Positions 36,421-46,655 are shown, counted from the first letter of the stretch. The stretch: DNA of 64,000 nt from Candidatus Opimibacter iunctus (GCA_016716665.1 JADJVH010000005.1:310001-374000), one strand, 5' to 3'. Program-made: numbers and translations. The notes: generated by a model not told the origin, from the sequence alone.

Positions 36421-38163
36421 ATGTACATTCTGGGACTTAACGCATATCATGCCGATTCCTCTGCCGCCATCCTCAAGGATGGGGTCCTGATAGCCGCGAT
36501 TGAAGAGGAGCGCTTCAGAAGGATAAAGCACTGGGCTGGCTTTCCCTCAGAAGCCATAAGGTTTTGCCTTAGAGAAGCAGGGATCAATCTTGACCAGGTG
36601 GATCACATCGCGATCGGCCGGGACCCTAAGGCTAAGTTCTTTAAAAAGGTAATTTTTGCCGCAGCACACCCATCGATTGGTATGAGGGCGATTCGCAATC
36701 GATTGGTCAATGCAAAGCAAGTCTCTTCGTTGGCACAGGAATTTGCAAACCACTTTTCTTTTGTGGATGAAGCGGCCCTCGGAAGTAAAATACACTATGT
36801 TGAGCATCACAGGGCTCATCTGGCTTCTGCTTTTTTCGCTTCTCCGTTTGAAGATGCCGCTTTGTTGTCCATAGATGGGAGCGGGGATTTTACGACCACC
36901 ATGCTTGGCATTGGTCATGCTTCTCACATTGATGTGTTGGAATCCATTGATTTTCCGCACTCCATTGGTGTTTTCTATTCAGCCTTTACGCAGTACCTCG
37001 GCTTTCCGCATTATGGCGATGAATATAAAGTGATGGGGCTCGCACCTTATGGCAAACCCCTTTATGTCGATAAACTTAAGGAAGTCGTTCGGCTCACCAA
37101 GGATGGATTGTTTAACCTTGATCTGACGTATTTCCGTGTCACGCAAGGTAATGTGATCTCTTATGGAAATGATCATATCCCTGTAGTGGATAAGCTCTAT
37201 AGTGACAAGCTTGTCAAGGCATTTGGTCCTGAACGTAAGCGAGGGGAAGAATTGTCAACCTATCATAAGGATCTCGCTTCGTCCGTGCAAGCATTTACTG
37301 AGGAGATTATTTTTCATCTGTTAAACGGGCTGCATGCGAGAACGAATCTAACAGCGGTTTGTATTGCCGGAGGCGTTGCACAGAACTCAGTGGCCAATGG
37401 AAAAATCACCAGGAATACACCTTTTCATAATGTCTATATCCCCAGTGCCGGCCATGATGCAGGCATATCTATGGGAGCGGCTCTCTATGTGTATAATCAG
37501 CTATTGAAACAACCTCGTATGCCGGCAATCCGGAGTGCCTATACCGGAAGTAAATTTTCTAATGAGGACATTGCACAATTCCTGATGAAGGAAGGGGTTA
37601 CCTTCAAGAGGTATGACGATGAGACCTTATTTGATCTCGTCTCTGATGCATTGATCGGAGGTGCAGTGATAGGCTGGTTCAATGGCCGGGCTGAGTTTGG
37701 TCCCCGCGCCTTAGGCGGCCGGTCTATATTGGCAGATCCTCGCCGACAGGATGCCAAGGAATTACTCATTGCAAAGGTAAAACGCCGCGAAAGTTTTCGT
37801 CCCTTTGCCCCCTCTATCCTTGCTGAATGTGTCAATGACTTTTTTGAAGTCAACGATGATGTTCCGTTTATGGAAAAAGTCTTTCCGATCAGAAAGGACA
37901 AACAGCATCTTATTCCGGCAGTGACCCATGTAGATGGTACTGGCAGGTTGCAATCCGTTGAAAAGGACACGAATCCGAGATACTATCAACTCATCGAAGC
38001 GTTTTATAAGAAATCAGGCGTACCCATTTTGCTCAACACCTCTTTTAATGAAAACGAACCCATAGTCAACAGTCCCATGGAGGCGCTCGATTGTTTCCGG
38101 CGCACCCACATGGATATGTTGGTCTTGGAAAATATCGTTGTTGAACGCAAGCAAGTGAACTGA
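36421..38163 (+). CDS. Carbamoyltransferase (NodU/CmcH family)
   Basis: 580 residues. The N-terminal TsaD-like domain starts MYILGLNAYHADSSAAIL, with EEERFRRIKHW, HHRAHLASAFFASPF, LLSIDGSGDF and CIAGGVAQNSVANGK. The C-terminal domain has GWFNGRAEFGPRALGGRS, RESFRPFAPSIL and LNTSFNENEPI. The family transfers a carbamoyl group from carbamoyl phosphate, through carbamoyladenylate, to a sugar hydroxyl. This predicts an O-carbamoylated sugar in the polymer. Confidence 0.93.
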   Translation: MYILGLNAYHADSSAAILKDGVLIAAIEEERFRRIKHWAGFPSEAIRFCLREAGINLDQVDHIAIGRDPKAKFFKKVIFAAAHPSIGMRAIRNRLVNAKQVSSLAQEFANHFSFVDEAALGSKIHYVEHHRAHLASAFFASPFEDAALLSIDGSGDFTTTMLGIGHASHIDVLESIDFPHSIGVFYSAFTQYLGFPHYGDEYKVMGLAPYGKPLYVDKLKEVVRLTKDGLFNLDLTYFRVTQGNVISYGNDHIPVVDKLYSDKLVKAFGPERKRGEELSTYHKDLASSVQAFTEEIIFHLLNGLHARTNLTAVCIAGGVAQNSVANGKITRNTPFHNVYIPSAGHDAGISMGAALYVYNQLLKQPRMPAIRSAYTGSKFSNEDIAQFLMKEGVTFKRYDDETLFDLVSDALIGGAVIGWFNGRAEFGPRALGGRSILADPRRQDAKELLIAKVKRRESFRPFAPSILAECVNDFFEVNDDVPFMEKVFPIRKDKQHLIPAVTHVDGTGRLQSVEKDTNPRYYQLIEAFYKKSGVPILLNTSFNENEPIVNSPMEALDCFRRTHMDMLVLENIVVERKQVN

Positions 38164-38167
38164 TCAC

Positions 38168-38959
38168 ATGCCCATGAATACTGCCATGCAGTCATTTCCG
38201 CTTATCTCTATCATCACTGTCACCTACAACAGCGAAAAGACCATTCGCGATACGCTGGCCTCTGTGGCAACACAGGATTATCCGCATATCGAGCATATCA
38301 TCGTAGATGGACTTTCAAGAGACAATACCCTTGCTATTGTGCGGGAGTTTCCTCATGTCACCAGGATCATCTCCGAAAAGGACTATGGTATCTATGATGC
38401 TATGAATAAAGGCATCAAGGCTGCTACAGGTGAGATCATAGGCTGCCTTAACTCAGATGATTTTTATGCATCAGCGACCGTGATCACCAAGGTCGTGGAA
38501 CAAATGATGGCTGACAAATCAAGTGCATTGTATGGCGACCTGGTATACGTCCGTCCTGATCGTACAACAAAAATCACCAGGACATGGATCGCCGGGAAGT
38601 TCAAGCCAGGGAAATTCCTCTTTGGATGGATGCCACCCCATCCCACTTTTTTTGTGCGGCGAGATGTGTATCAGAAATTCGGTTTGTTTAATACCACACT
38701 AAGATCAGCTGCTGACTACGAACTCATGCTACGGTTCCTCTACAAGGCAAGGATATCGGTAAGCTATCTCCCTCAAATCCTCGTCAGGATGAGGGCAGGA
38801 GGGATGAGCAATGCCTCCTTCCGCAACCGGATCAACGCTAATCGCGAAGATCGTCAAGCCTGGCGCGTCAATCAGTTGCATCCTTACTTTTATACTACTT
38901 TACTAAAGCCCCTCAGAAAACTGATTCAATATGTTCGAAAACCGAAACGGATAGCATGA
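38168..38959 (+). CDS. GT2-family glycosyltransferase
   Basis: 263 residues, four bases after the carbamoyltransferase. GT-A motifs are PLISIITVTYNSEKTIRDTL, HIIVDGLSRDNT, GIYDAMNKGIKAATGEIIG and the DxD-like LNSDDFYA. The C-terminal PHPTFFVRRDVYQKFG and RSAADYELMLRF are typical of WcaA/EpsE-like enzymes. It overlaps gmd by four bases. Confidence 0.9.
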   Translation: MPMNTAMQSFPLISIITVTYNSEKTIRDTLASVATQDYPHIEHIIVDGLSRDNTLAIVREFPHVTRIISEKDYGIYDAMNKGIKAATGEIIGCLNSDDFYASATVITKVVEQMMADKSSALYGDLVYVRPDRTTKITRTWIAGKFKPGKFLFGWMPPHPTFFVRRDVYQKFGLFNTTLRSAADYELMLRFLYKARISVSYLPQILVRMRAGGMSNASFRNRINANREDRQAWRVNQLHPYFYTTLLKPLRKLIQYVRKPKRIA

Positions 38960-40092
38960 AGACTGCATTGATCACAGGCGTCACCGGCCAGGACGGCGCC
39001 TACCTCTCCGAATTTCTACTGAAGAAGGGCTATATCGTACATGGTATCAAGAGGAGAAGTTCTCTCTTCAATACCTCCCGCATAGACCACCTGTACCAGG
39101 ACCCGCATGTCAACAACCGCAATTTTATCCTGCATTACGGCGACCTCACCGACGCGACTAATATCATCCGGATCATTCAGGAAGTGCAACCTGATGAGAT
39201 CTATAACCTTGGCGCCATGTCCCATGTCAAGGTGAGTTTCGAAGAGCCCGAGTATTCTGCAGATGTGGATGGTATTGGGACACTGCGTATTCTCGAAGCG
39301 GTGAGGCTTCTCGGTCTGACTGAAAAAACACGGATATACCAGGCCTCTACTTCGGAGTTATATGGTAAGGTGCAGGAAATACCGCAGACGGAAAAGACGC
39401 CATTTTATCCAAGATCGCCGTACGGTGTTGCAAAATTATATGCCTACTGGATTACAGTCAATTATCGTGAGGCATATGGTATCTATGCTTGCAACGGCAT
39501 CCTCTTCAATCATGAGAGCCCATTACGCGGTGAGACATTTGTCACCCGCAAGATCACACGGGCAGTAGCAAAGATAGCCCTCGAGATGCAGGATGTACTC
39601 TATGTAGGCAATCTCGATGCGAAAAGGGATTGGGGTCATGCAAAGGATTATGTCGAAGTGATGTGGAAGATTCTCCAACATGATATCGCCGAAGATTGGG
39701 TCATTGCTACCGGGATCACAACCTCCGTCAGGGATTTTATCCGCATGGCATTTAGCGAGATCGGTATTGAGCTTGCATTCAATGGCAAGGGAGCAGATGA
39801 AACCGGATCAGTTGCCTTCATTGATGAGGAATTGTACAACGCTGTCATCGGACAACCTTGTCACCTCACCACCGGAAATATCCTGGTGCGGGTGGATAGC
39901 CATTACTACAGACCAACAGAAGTTGATTTGCTGGTGGGTGATGCCACCAAAGCCAGGGAAAAACTAGGATGGGTTCCTAAGCACGATGTATCCTCCTTGT
40001 GTAAAGAAATGGTGATGTCGGATATCAGTTTATTCCACAGGATTGCTTTATTGAAACGTGAGGGATTTGATATCATCAATGAATACGAATAG
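38956..40092 (+). CDS. gmd: GDP-mannose 4,6-dehydratase
   Basis: 378 residues, full length for Gmd. The motifs are ITGVTGQDGAYLSEFLLKKG, IKRRSSLFNTSRIDHLY, LHYGDLTDATNI, YQASTSELYGKVQEIPQ, PRSPYGVAKLYAYW (YxxxK) and VGNLDAKRDWGHAKDYVE, all diagnostic. It converts GDP-D-mannose to GDP-4-keto-6-deoxy-D-mannose; the next gene completes GDP-L-fucose, and manC at 44.4 kb supplies GDP-mannose. It overlaps the preceding GT2 gene (ATGA). Confidence 0.97.
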   Translation: MKTALITGVTGQDGAYLSEFLLKKGYIVHGIKRRSSLFNTSRIDHLYQDPHVNNRNFILHYGDLTDATNIIRIIQEVQPDEIYNLGAMSHVKVSFEEPEYSADVDGIGTLRILEAVRLLGLTEKTRIYQASTSELYGKVQEIPQTEKTPFYPRSPYGVAKLYAYWITVNYREAYGIYACNGILFNHESPLRGETFVTRKITRAVAKIALEMQDVLYVGNLDAKRDWGHAKDYVEVMWKILQHDIAEDWVIATGITTSVRDFIRMAFSEIGIELAFNGKGADETGSVAFIDEELYNAVIGQPCHLTTGNILVRVDSHYYRPTEVDLLVGDATKAREKLGWVPKHDVSSLCKEMVMSDISLFHRIALLKREGFDIINEYE

Positions 40093-40209
40093 CGAAGTAG
40101 TATTATTTTCTCGCGCAGAGACGCAGAGGCGCAGTTTGTTTTGCACCCACGCTCTTTTCGCACACCTCTTACTTTCTCACTGTCTTGCAGTCTTACACAA
40201 TACGTTTCC

Positions 40210-41141
40210 ATGGACTTAAAAGATAAAATATACATCGCCGGCCACAACGGCATGGTCGGATCTGCGATATACCGAAAGCTCACCTCACTGGGATATACGA
40301 ATATCATCGGCAGGTCATCCGCAGAACTCGATCTCCGCTTCCAGGATAAGGTGACTTCCTTTATGGAAAGGAACGCCCTCAATATGTTTTCCTGGCCGCT
40401 GCAAGAGTGGGCGGCATCCTCGCCAATAATCAGTATCGTGCTGAATTTCTTTACGACAACCTGATGATCGAAGCCAATGTCATTCACGCTTCATTCCTGA
40501 GTGGTGTTGAAAAACTGCTGTTCCTCGGCTCTTCCTGTATCTATCCTAAAAACACACCACAGCCATTGAAGGAAGAGTATCTCCTGACCGGCCTGCTGGA
40601 ATCAACCAATGAACCTTATGCCATAGCAAAGATTGCAGGAATTAAATTGTGTGAAGCCTATCGTAGCCAGTATGGCTGTAACTATATATCAGCTATGCCA
40701 ACCAATCTGTACGGACCTAATGACAACTACGACCTGCAGGGTTCACATGTAATGCCTGCATTGATCCGGAAGTTTCATGAAGCAAAAAAGAATGCCAACC
40801 CTGAAGTGGTCATCTGGGGATCAGGTAGGCCACTCCGTGAATTTATGCATGTGGACGATCTGGCGGAAGCCTCCGTTTTCCTGATGGATCACTATAATGA
40901 AGCAGGCTTTATCAATGTAGGCACCGGCGATGAAATCTCGATACTTGACCTCGCTCAACTCATTAAAAGAATAGTCGGCTACGAAGGCACCATTATACAT
41001 GATAGTTCAAAACCGGATGGTACACCACGCAAGCTCATGGACAACTCCAGGCTTACAGCCTTGGGATGGACTTCTACAATCACCCTTGAAGACGGTATAC
41101 GTACTGTCTATGCGCAACTAAATAGTAAAGAATGGTTTTGA
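40210..41141 (+). CDS. fcl: GDP-L-fucose synthase, one frameshift
   Basis: The ATG at 40210 opens MDLKDKIYIAGHNGMVGSAI; a longer frame from 40141 includes leader repeat and is not used. The first frame ends at 40464 and the second runs to 41141. One base missing near 40384 (expected YVFLAAARVGGILANNQYRA) unites them into 310 residues. Fcl motifs: FLGSSCIYPKNTPQPLKEE, EPYAIAKIAGIKLCEAY, PTNLYGPNDNYDLQGSHVMP and GSGRPLREFMHVDDLA. It catalyses the epimerisation and reduction to GDP-L-fucose. Confidence 0.9.
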
Positions 41142-41326
41142 TCATCTAAACTGCCACAATAAACAATTCGACACCCCTCAACACAAATAAACCTATCAAC
41201 CCATCAACTTATCAACCTCTAACCCCTAACCTCCTAACCCTTTATGCATGACAGTCATTGTAACCACAGATTTCATTTCGTGGTTGCAGATCACCCGATC
41301 ACCCGATCACAGATCACTAGATACCT
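41142..41326 (+). repeat. Word-repeat leader of asnB
   Basis: A G-poor run of CCTATCAACCCATCAACTTA and CCCCTAACCTCCTAACC words (41185-41245), then GATCACCCGATCACCCGATC words (41286-41317) ending 10 bases before the ATG. The second type also precedes lhgO (minus strand) and manC. Confidence 0.6.
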
Positions 41327-43179
41327 ATGTGCGGCATAGCCGGAATATTAAACTTCAGCGATAGCACCAGACATACTGTAGCCATACAGTCCATGACTGA
41401 TCGTATAGCTCATCGCGGCCCGGATGCAGAAGGCATCTATGTAGATGAGCGTATTGCACTCGGCCATCGTCGTTTGGCCATCATTGATCTCAACGAAAGT
41501 GCCAATCAACCGATGTGGGACTTTTCGGGCAGGTATGTCATCGTGTTTAATGGGGAGATATATAATTATCAGGATATCAAATCCCGCCTGCGCGATTATC
41601 CTTTCAAGACACAATCCGATACAGAGGTTATTCTGGCGGCATATGCAACCTGGGGCATAAATTGCCTCGAACAGATGAATGGGATGTTTGCTTTTGCCAT
41701 CTGGGACGCTGTAGAAGAGGTACTCTTTATAGCCAGGGACAGAGTAGGAAAAAAACCATTCTACTATGCGCTCAACCGTGAACGTTTTGTCTTCAGTTCA
41801 GAAGTAAGAAGCATGCTGGCATCAGGGTTGATCCCCCGGCAATTGGAAGACAACTATCTGACAGAATATCTGATGTACCAGGCGGCCATGAATGAGCATA
41901 CCATGGTGAAAGGAATCAGCCGATTAAAGGCAGGGTACTATGCCATCCTGCATAAAGGCACCTTGACGGAGCTGCCCTATTGGGAATATTCAGGGGTTCG
42001 ACCTTCAGCAGATTCGTATGAGACAGCCAAAGGGAAAGTAAAAGATCTGATGCTGGATGCAGTGCGGTTGAGAATGGTATCAGATGTACCAGTCGGGGCA
42101 TTTCTCTCCGGTGGCATTGATTCCAGCCTGGTTGTGGCCTCCATGGCGGAACAATCATCAGCACCCATCAACACATTTACAATAAGCTTTGACGAAAAGC
42201 AATATGACGAAGCTGTGTACGCCCAACAGGTGGCTACGATCTACAAGACTAACCACCATCGCATACTAATCCAGCCTGAGGAATTTTTGTATAGCATGGA
42301 GGATATTCTTGCATCCATGGATACGCCAAGCGGCGATGGCCCAAATACGTTTTTGGTGGCAAAGTATACCCGTCAGGCCAATATTAAAGTAGCACTCACA
42401 GGACTGGGGGGAGATGAATTGTTTGCGGGGTACAATAAATTCATGATCTACCTCAGGCTCATGAAGTATAAATGGTTACTGAATTTTCCAGCTCCCATTC
42501 GTCAATCACTGGCCAAAATGTTTCTCGCATCAAATCCGGATCACAAATTTACCAAAGCGGCCAATCTGGCAGACCTTGACAAATGGGACCTATCCACGGT
42601 ATATCCGGTGCTGCGAAGGGCGTATAGCCAGAGTGAAATCAACAACCTGTTGACTAAACCAAACCGCCATGATGGAGTTGAGGGAAGGTTGTCCGAAATC
42701 AATGCTATGATTCCGTGGATGGGTAATCTCAGCAAATGTACAATTGGAGAACTCGAAACATATACCAGGGATGTATTGCTGAGGGATACCGACCAGATGT
42801 CTATGGCACATGCACTTGAAGTGAGGGTACCGTTTTTTGATTACCGCCTGATCGAGTATGTCCTGTCCCTTCCTGATCACATCAAATACCCGCATACACC
42901 AAAGCAATTACTTGTTGAAGCCATGGCCCCGAGGCTACCAAAGGAACTCAGCCAACGGAAGAAAATGGGCTTTACCTTGCCAATGGAACAGTGGCTCAAA
43001 AGAGAACTGGCAGATATGGTGCAGCTCAAGCTAAATGATCTGGCAGACCGCAAGGAATTTAACGGTGCCAAAGTCCTTCAAAATGGAGTGACTTTAAAGC
43101 AGGAGATAAAAATATATTGTGGACCCGCATCTGGAAGCTGGTCGTCCTCTCCGATTGGCTCCAGCGAAATCAACTTTAG
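41327..43179 (+). CDS. asnB: Glutamine-hydrolysing asparagine synthase-like amidotransferase, frameshift near C-terminus
   Basis: The N-terminus MCGIAGIL gives the Ntn-amidotransferase Cys2; further motifs are AHRGPDAEGIYVDE, FNGEIYNY, SDTEVILAAY and the ATP PP-loop FLSGGIDSSLV. The frame as written runs to 43195, but the A4 at 43080-43083 should be A5. This gives the normal tail (QKWSDFKAGDKNILWTRIW) and a stop at 43177-43179, 617 residues. AsnB-like enzymes in glycan loci amidate sugar carboxylates, so uronic-acid amidation is more likely here than asparagine supply. Confidence 0.9.
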
Positions 43180-43199
43180 TACAGCTGTCAAGTAGCAGC

Positions 43200-43271
43200 A
43201 TGACATTTACAACCACACCCACACTCACACCCACACTTCTTACTCTCTCACTGTCTTACCTTCTTACACTG
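43200..43271 (+). repeat. G-poor word-repeat leader of wecB
   Basis: ACACCCACACTCACACCCAC, then TTCTTACTCTCTCACTGTC and CTTACCTTCTTACAC words reach the ATG at 43272. It is nearly G-free on the coding strand. Confidence 0.6.
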
Positions 43272-44363
43272 ATGCGAATCGACATCATCGCCGGCGCCCG
43301 GCCCAATTTCATGAAGATCGGCCCGATCATCAGGCAATTGAAAATATATAATGCAGCTCACCCGGATAAGGCCTTTCTATTCAGACTGATTCACACCGGC
43401 CAGCATTATGACCGTAATATGAGTGATAGCTTTTTTGAGCAGTTGGGCATCCCGGAACCCGACATCAATCTTGGTGCCGGATCAGGCACGCAGGCCAGCC
43501 AGACTGCGCAGATCATGATCGGCTATGAAACGGCTATCCGGGAGTGGAAGCCAGATATCTGCATCGTCGTGGGCGATGTCAATTCGACAATGGCCTGTTC
43601 GATCGTTGCAAAGAAGGCTGGTATCAAGGTAGCACACGTTGAAGCAGGCATTCGTTCAGGTGACTGGTCCATGCCTGAAGAAATCAATCGGATAGTCACA
43701 GACAGCATAACAGATTATTTCTTTACCACCTCTGAAGAAGCCAATTCAAATCTGATGAAGGCAGGCCATGCAGAAAGCCAGATATACTACGTGGGCAATA
43801 CGATGATTGATTCCCTGCTCAACCACCTCAATAAACTGATTAAGCCGGACTTTTTTGATAGTTCATTTGCAAGTGAGAAATATATTGTCCTGACATTGCA
43901 TCGTCCATCTAATGTGGATGATCCAGCTAAATTGGCTGTGCTCCTGGATCAGATACATGATGCGGTCAACGGCTGCAAAGTGCTTTTTCCGATGCATCCC
44001 CGGACAAGAAAGATTTTTAATGCTATCGGAAAGGACTATCCTCAGTTTGTCATCGTAGATCCGATGAGCTATCTCGAATTTATGTATGCAGTCAAAAATG
44101 CAACAGGCGTAGTGACAGACTCCGGCGGAATCACGGAGGAAACAAGCGTATTGAACATCCCTTGTATCACCTTACGCGACAGTACCGAAAGACCTGAAAC
44201 CATAAGACTGGGCACCAATGAACTGGTAAAGGACCATACACTGATCGCCGGATATATCCATAAGATGATCACTGGTGAATGGAAACAAACACAACCTATA
44301 AAATACTGGGACGGTAAGACCTCGGAACGAATAGTGGAAGCTTTAGCTTCCATGCGTAAATAG
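43272..44363 (+). CDS. wecB: UDP-N-acetylglucosamine 2-epimerase
   Basis: 363 residues from the ATG at 43272 (MRIDIIAGARPNFMKIGPII). The open frame to 43119 covers leader repeat and the end of asnB and is rejected. Motifs: LIHTGQHYDRNMSD, VVGDVNSTMACSIVA, VAHVEAGIRSGDWSMPEEIN, LTLHRPSNVDDP and VVTDSGGITEETSVLNIPC, all standard for WecB. It interconverts UDP-GlcNAc and UDP-ManNAc in the cytoplasm. With the TviB-type dehydrogenase this gives a HexNAc uronic acid. Confidence 0.95.
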   Translation: MRIDIIAGARPNFMKIGPIIRQLKIYNAAHPDKAFLFRLIHTGQHYDRNMSDSFFEQLGIPEPDINLGAGSGTQASQTAQIMIGYETAIREWKPDICIVVGDVNSTMACSIVAKKAGIKVAHVEAGIRSGDWSMPEEINRIVTDSITDYFFTTSEEANSNLMKAGHAESQIYYVGNTMIDSLLNHLNKLIKPDFFDSSFASEKYIVLTLHRPSNVDDPAKLAVLLDQIHDAVNGCKVLFPMHPRTRKIFNAIGKDYPQFVIVDPMSYLEFMYAVKNATGVVTDSGGITEETSVLNIPCITLRDSTERPETIRLGTNELVKDHTLIAGYIHKMITGEWKQTQPIKYWDGKTSERIVEALASMRK

Positions 44364-44403
44364 CAAATGACTGATCACAGATCACTACATCACAGATCAC
44401 TAC
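44364..44403 (+). repeat. GATCAC word leader of manC
   Basis: The interval is two near-identical CATCACAGATCACTA-type units that end at the manC ATG. It matches the words before lhgO and asnB. Confidence 0.55.
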
Positions 44404-45483
44404 ATGAATAATACGCCATACATCCTCATCATGGCAGGGGGAGTCGGATCACGATTCTGGCCAGCGAGTCGCGAACACCTGCCAAAGCAATTTCTCGACA
44501 TCACAGGTTCCGGTAAGAGCCTGATCCGTCAGACGGTTGATCGCTTCCTCGGGTTTATTCCCCTGGATCATATTTTTATCATCACGCACAAAAACTATGG
44601 TGAACTCGTGCAACAGGCCATACCTGAACTGCTCAGTCACCAGATCATCGAAGAGCCTTCAAGAAATAATACAGCAGCTTCCATTGCATTGGCCTCCATG
44701 AAATTGAGCAAACTTGATCCTGACGCCACATGCATTGTTGCGCCGGCAGATCACGTCATCACAGATGAGCAGGAATTCAAGAGGGTGATTCACCTTGCAG
44801 TCATGCATGCACAGGCTTATGCAAGTATTATAACACTTGGCATCGAACCCACTCGTCCGGATACCGGCTATGGCTATATTGAATTTGACAAGTCGGACAC
44901 TGCTGCGGTATGCGCTGTAAAAGCTTTTAGGGAAAAGCCGGACAGGGCAACAGCAGAGCAATACCTGAACCTCGGTTCCTTTGCATGGAATGCGGGCATT
45001 TTTATCTGGAAACTTTCAGTCATCCTGGAAAGCTTTCACCAGCATGCGCCGGGGATTTATGAAAAATTGGTGCTTGGAATGGATGTATATAATACTCCTG
45101 CTGAAATCGACTTTATCGATGCTGAATACCCAAAGACGGAAAAGATATCGGTAGACTATGCTATCCTGGAAAGGGCAGGCAATGTTTACACCATCCCGTG
45201 TGATATCGGCTGGTCCGACCTGGGCACGTGGACTTCACTCTATGACTATTCCGAAAAGGATGATGCGCATAATGTATCTCTTACCAATCCTGTCCATCTC
45301 GATCATGCCGATCACAACCTTGTCCTCTCCAGGCAGTCTAAGCTTGTCGTGGTTAAGGGGTTAAAGGATTTTATTATCATCGATACAGATGATTGCCTCA
45401 TGATCTATCCCAAATCAGACGAGCAGGCGATCAAGCAGTTGAAAGAGACCCTTAAGGAAAGAGGTTTGGGAAAATATCTTTAG
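44404..45483 (+). CDS. manC: Mannose-1-phosphate guanylyltransferase
   Basis: 359 residues. The nucleotide-binding motif is GGVGSRFWPASREHLPKQF, then IIEEPSRNNTAASIALA, IVAPADHVITDE, FREKPDRATAEQYL and SFAWNAGIFIWK. The length fits the single-domain enzyme without the C-terminal phosphomannose isomerase domain. It makes GDP-mannose from GTP and mannose-1-phosphate, feeding gmd and fcl. Confidence 0.95.
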   Translation: MNNTPYILIMAGGVGSRFWPASREHLPKQFLDITGSGKSLIRQTVDRFLGFIPLDHIFIITHKNYGELVQQAIPELLSHQIIEEPSRNNTAASIALASMKLSKLDPDATCIVAPADHVITDEQEFKRVIHLAVMHAQAYASIITLGIEPTRPDTGYGYIEFDKSDTAAVCAVKAFREKPDRATAEQYLNLGSFAWNAGIFIWKLSVILESFHQHAPGIYEKLVLGMDVYNTPAEIDFIDAEYPKTEKISVDYAILERAGNVYTIPCDIGWSDLGTWTSLYDYSEKDDAHNVSLTNPVHLDHADHNLVLSRQSKLVVVKGLKDFIIIDTDDCLMIYPKSDEQAIKQLKETLKERGLGKYL

Positions 45484-45536
45484 TTTATTCAAACATGAAA
45501 GGAAGTCGAACCAGCCGAAGCAGGATTTAGGAGTAA

Positions 45537-46655
45537 ATGAAGCCAAAGAAAATAGCCATCGTAGCCAATACCACCTGGAATATTTACAATTTCAGGCTCA
45601 ACATCATTCGCAAGCTGATCCGCGAAGGACATGAGGTCATCGTGATGGCACCGGTTGACAAGTTTATCACCTATACTGAAACGATCCGCGAAGTCACGCA
45701 TATACCTATACGTCATCTCGACAGGGACAGTGTCAATCCTATCCAGGATCTGCGCTTGATGTTTGAATTGATCCGCCTATACAGAAAACATAAGCCGGAC
45801 CTGGTATTGCACTATACGGTTAAGCCCAATATTTATGGGGGAATGGCAGCCCGCCTTTTAGGAATTCCATCTATAGGCGTGATCACCGGACTGGGATATT
45901 CGTTGATGCATGAAGGATGGATAAATCTCATCACCAGATTTTTATATAAACTCTCCCTTCCATCACACCGCAAGGTTATTTTTGAAAATGGAGATGATAA
46001 GGTGCTATTTGAAAAGGCAGGATTAGTCAACCCCATGAAGAGCTTATCCATCAAGGGATGTGGGGTTGATACTGCGTTTTATAAGCCAAACGGGTACAGC
46101 CGCTCTTCCGATCTGATCATTTTTACCTTCATCGGCAGATTACTCTATGACAAAGGGGTGCGTGAATTTATAGAAGCCGCCCATATCGTCAAACAACAAA
46201 ACCAACAGGTTGAATTTTGGCTTATTGGTGACCTCGACAAGGAAAACCCGTCTTCTGTGAGGAATGATGATCTCGTCAGGTGGATCAGGGATCCAAGCAT
46301 CTACTATCATGGTGCCACGGACAACATCAGGAAATTTATCGAGCAGTCAGATTGTATTGTGCTGCCTTCTTATCGGGAAGGGATGCCCCGTGTGATCATG
46401 GAAGCCATGGCCATGGAGCGGCCAGTCATTACTACCGATACTGCCGGTTGCAGAGAGACCGTGGATGAAAATGTAAATGGGTATCTCGTACCAGTCAAAA
46501 ACGCCGTGGCACTTGCCCAGGCCATGAATGATTTTATTGCTCTGGATCCGGAAGGTAAAGCAAGGATGGGCCAGTCCGGAAGACAAAAGGTGCTCAACGA
46601 ATTTGATGACCGGATCATCGCCGATCAACTCTATCAAATGCTTGTATCCGAGTGA
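45537..46655 (+). CDS. GT4-family glycosyltransferase (WcaI/PglA-like)
   Basis: 372 residues. The N-terminus KIAIVANTTWNIYNFRLNII is a familiar opening of this subgroup, with HYTVKPNIYGGMAARLLGIP and GVITGLGYSL. The donor site is FIGRLLYDKGVREFIEAA and PSYREGMPRVIMEAMAMERP. It probably transfers HexNAc or fucose to the lipid-linked unit. Its stop overlaps the next start (TGATG). Confidence 0.9.
   Translation: MKPKKIAIVANTTWNIYNFRLNIIRKLIREGHEVIVMAPVDKFITYTETIREVTHIPIRHLDRDSVNPIQDLRLMFELIRLYRKHKPDLVLHYTVKPNIYGGMAARLLGIPSIGVITGLGYSLMHEGWINLITRFLYKLSLPSHRKVIFENGDDKVLFEKAGLVNPMKSLSIKGCGVDTAFYKPNGYSRSSDLIIFTFIGRLLYDKGVREFIEAAHIVKQQNQQVEFWLIGDLDKENPSSVRNDDLVRWIRDPSIYYHGATDNIRKFIEQSDCIVLPSYREGMPRVIMEAMAMERPVITTDTAGCRETVDENVNGYLVPVKNAVALAQAMNDFIALDPEGKARMGQSGRQKVLNEFDDRIIADQLYQMLVSE

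Noticed and set aside
43119..43271. N-terminal extension of WecB
   Set aside because: It covers the end of asnB and a CACACCCACACTC leader run; WecB proteins start at the MRIDIIAGARP position.
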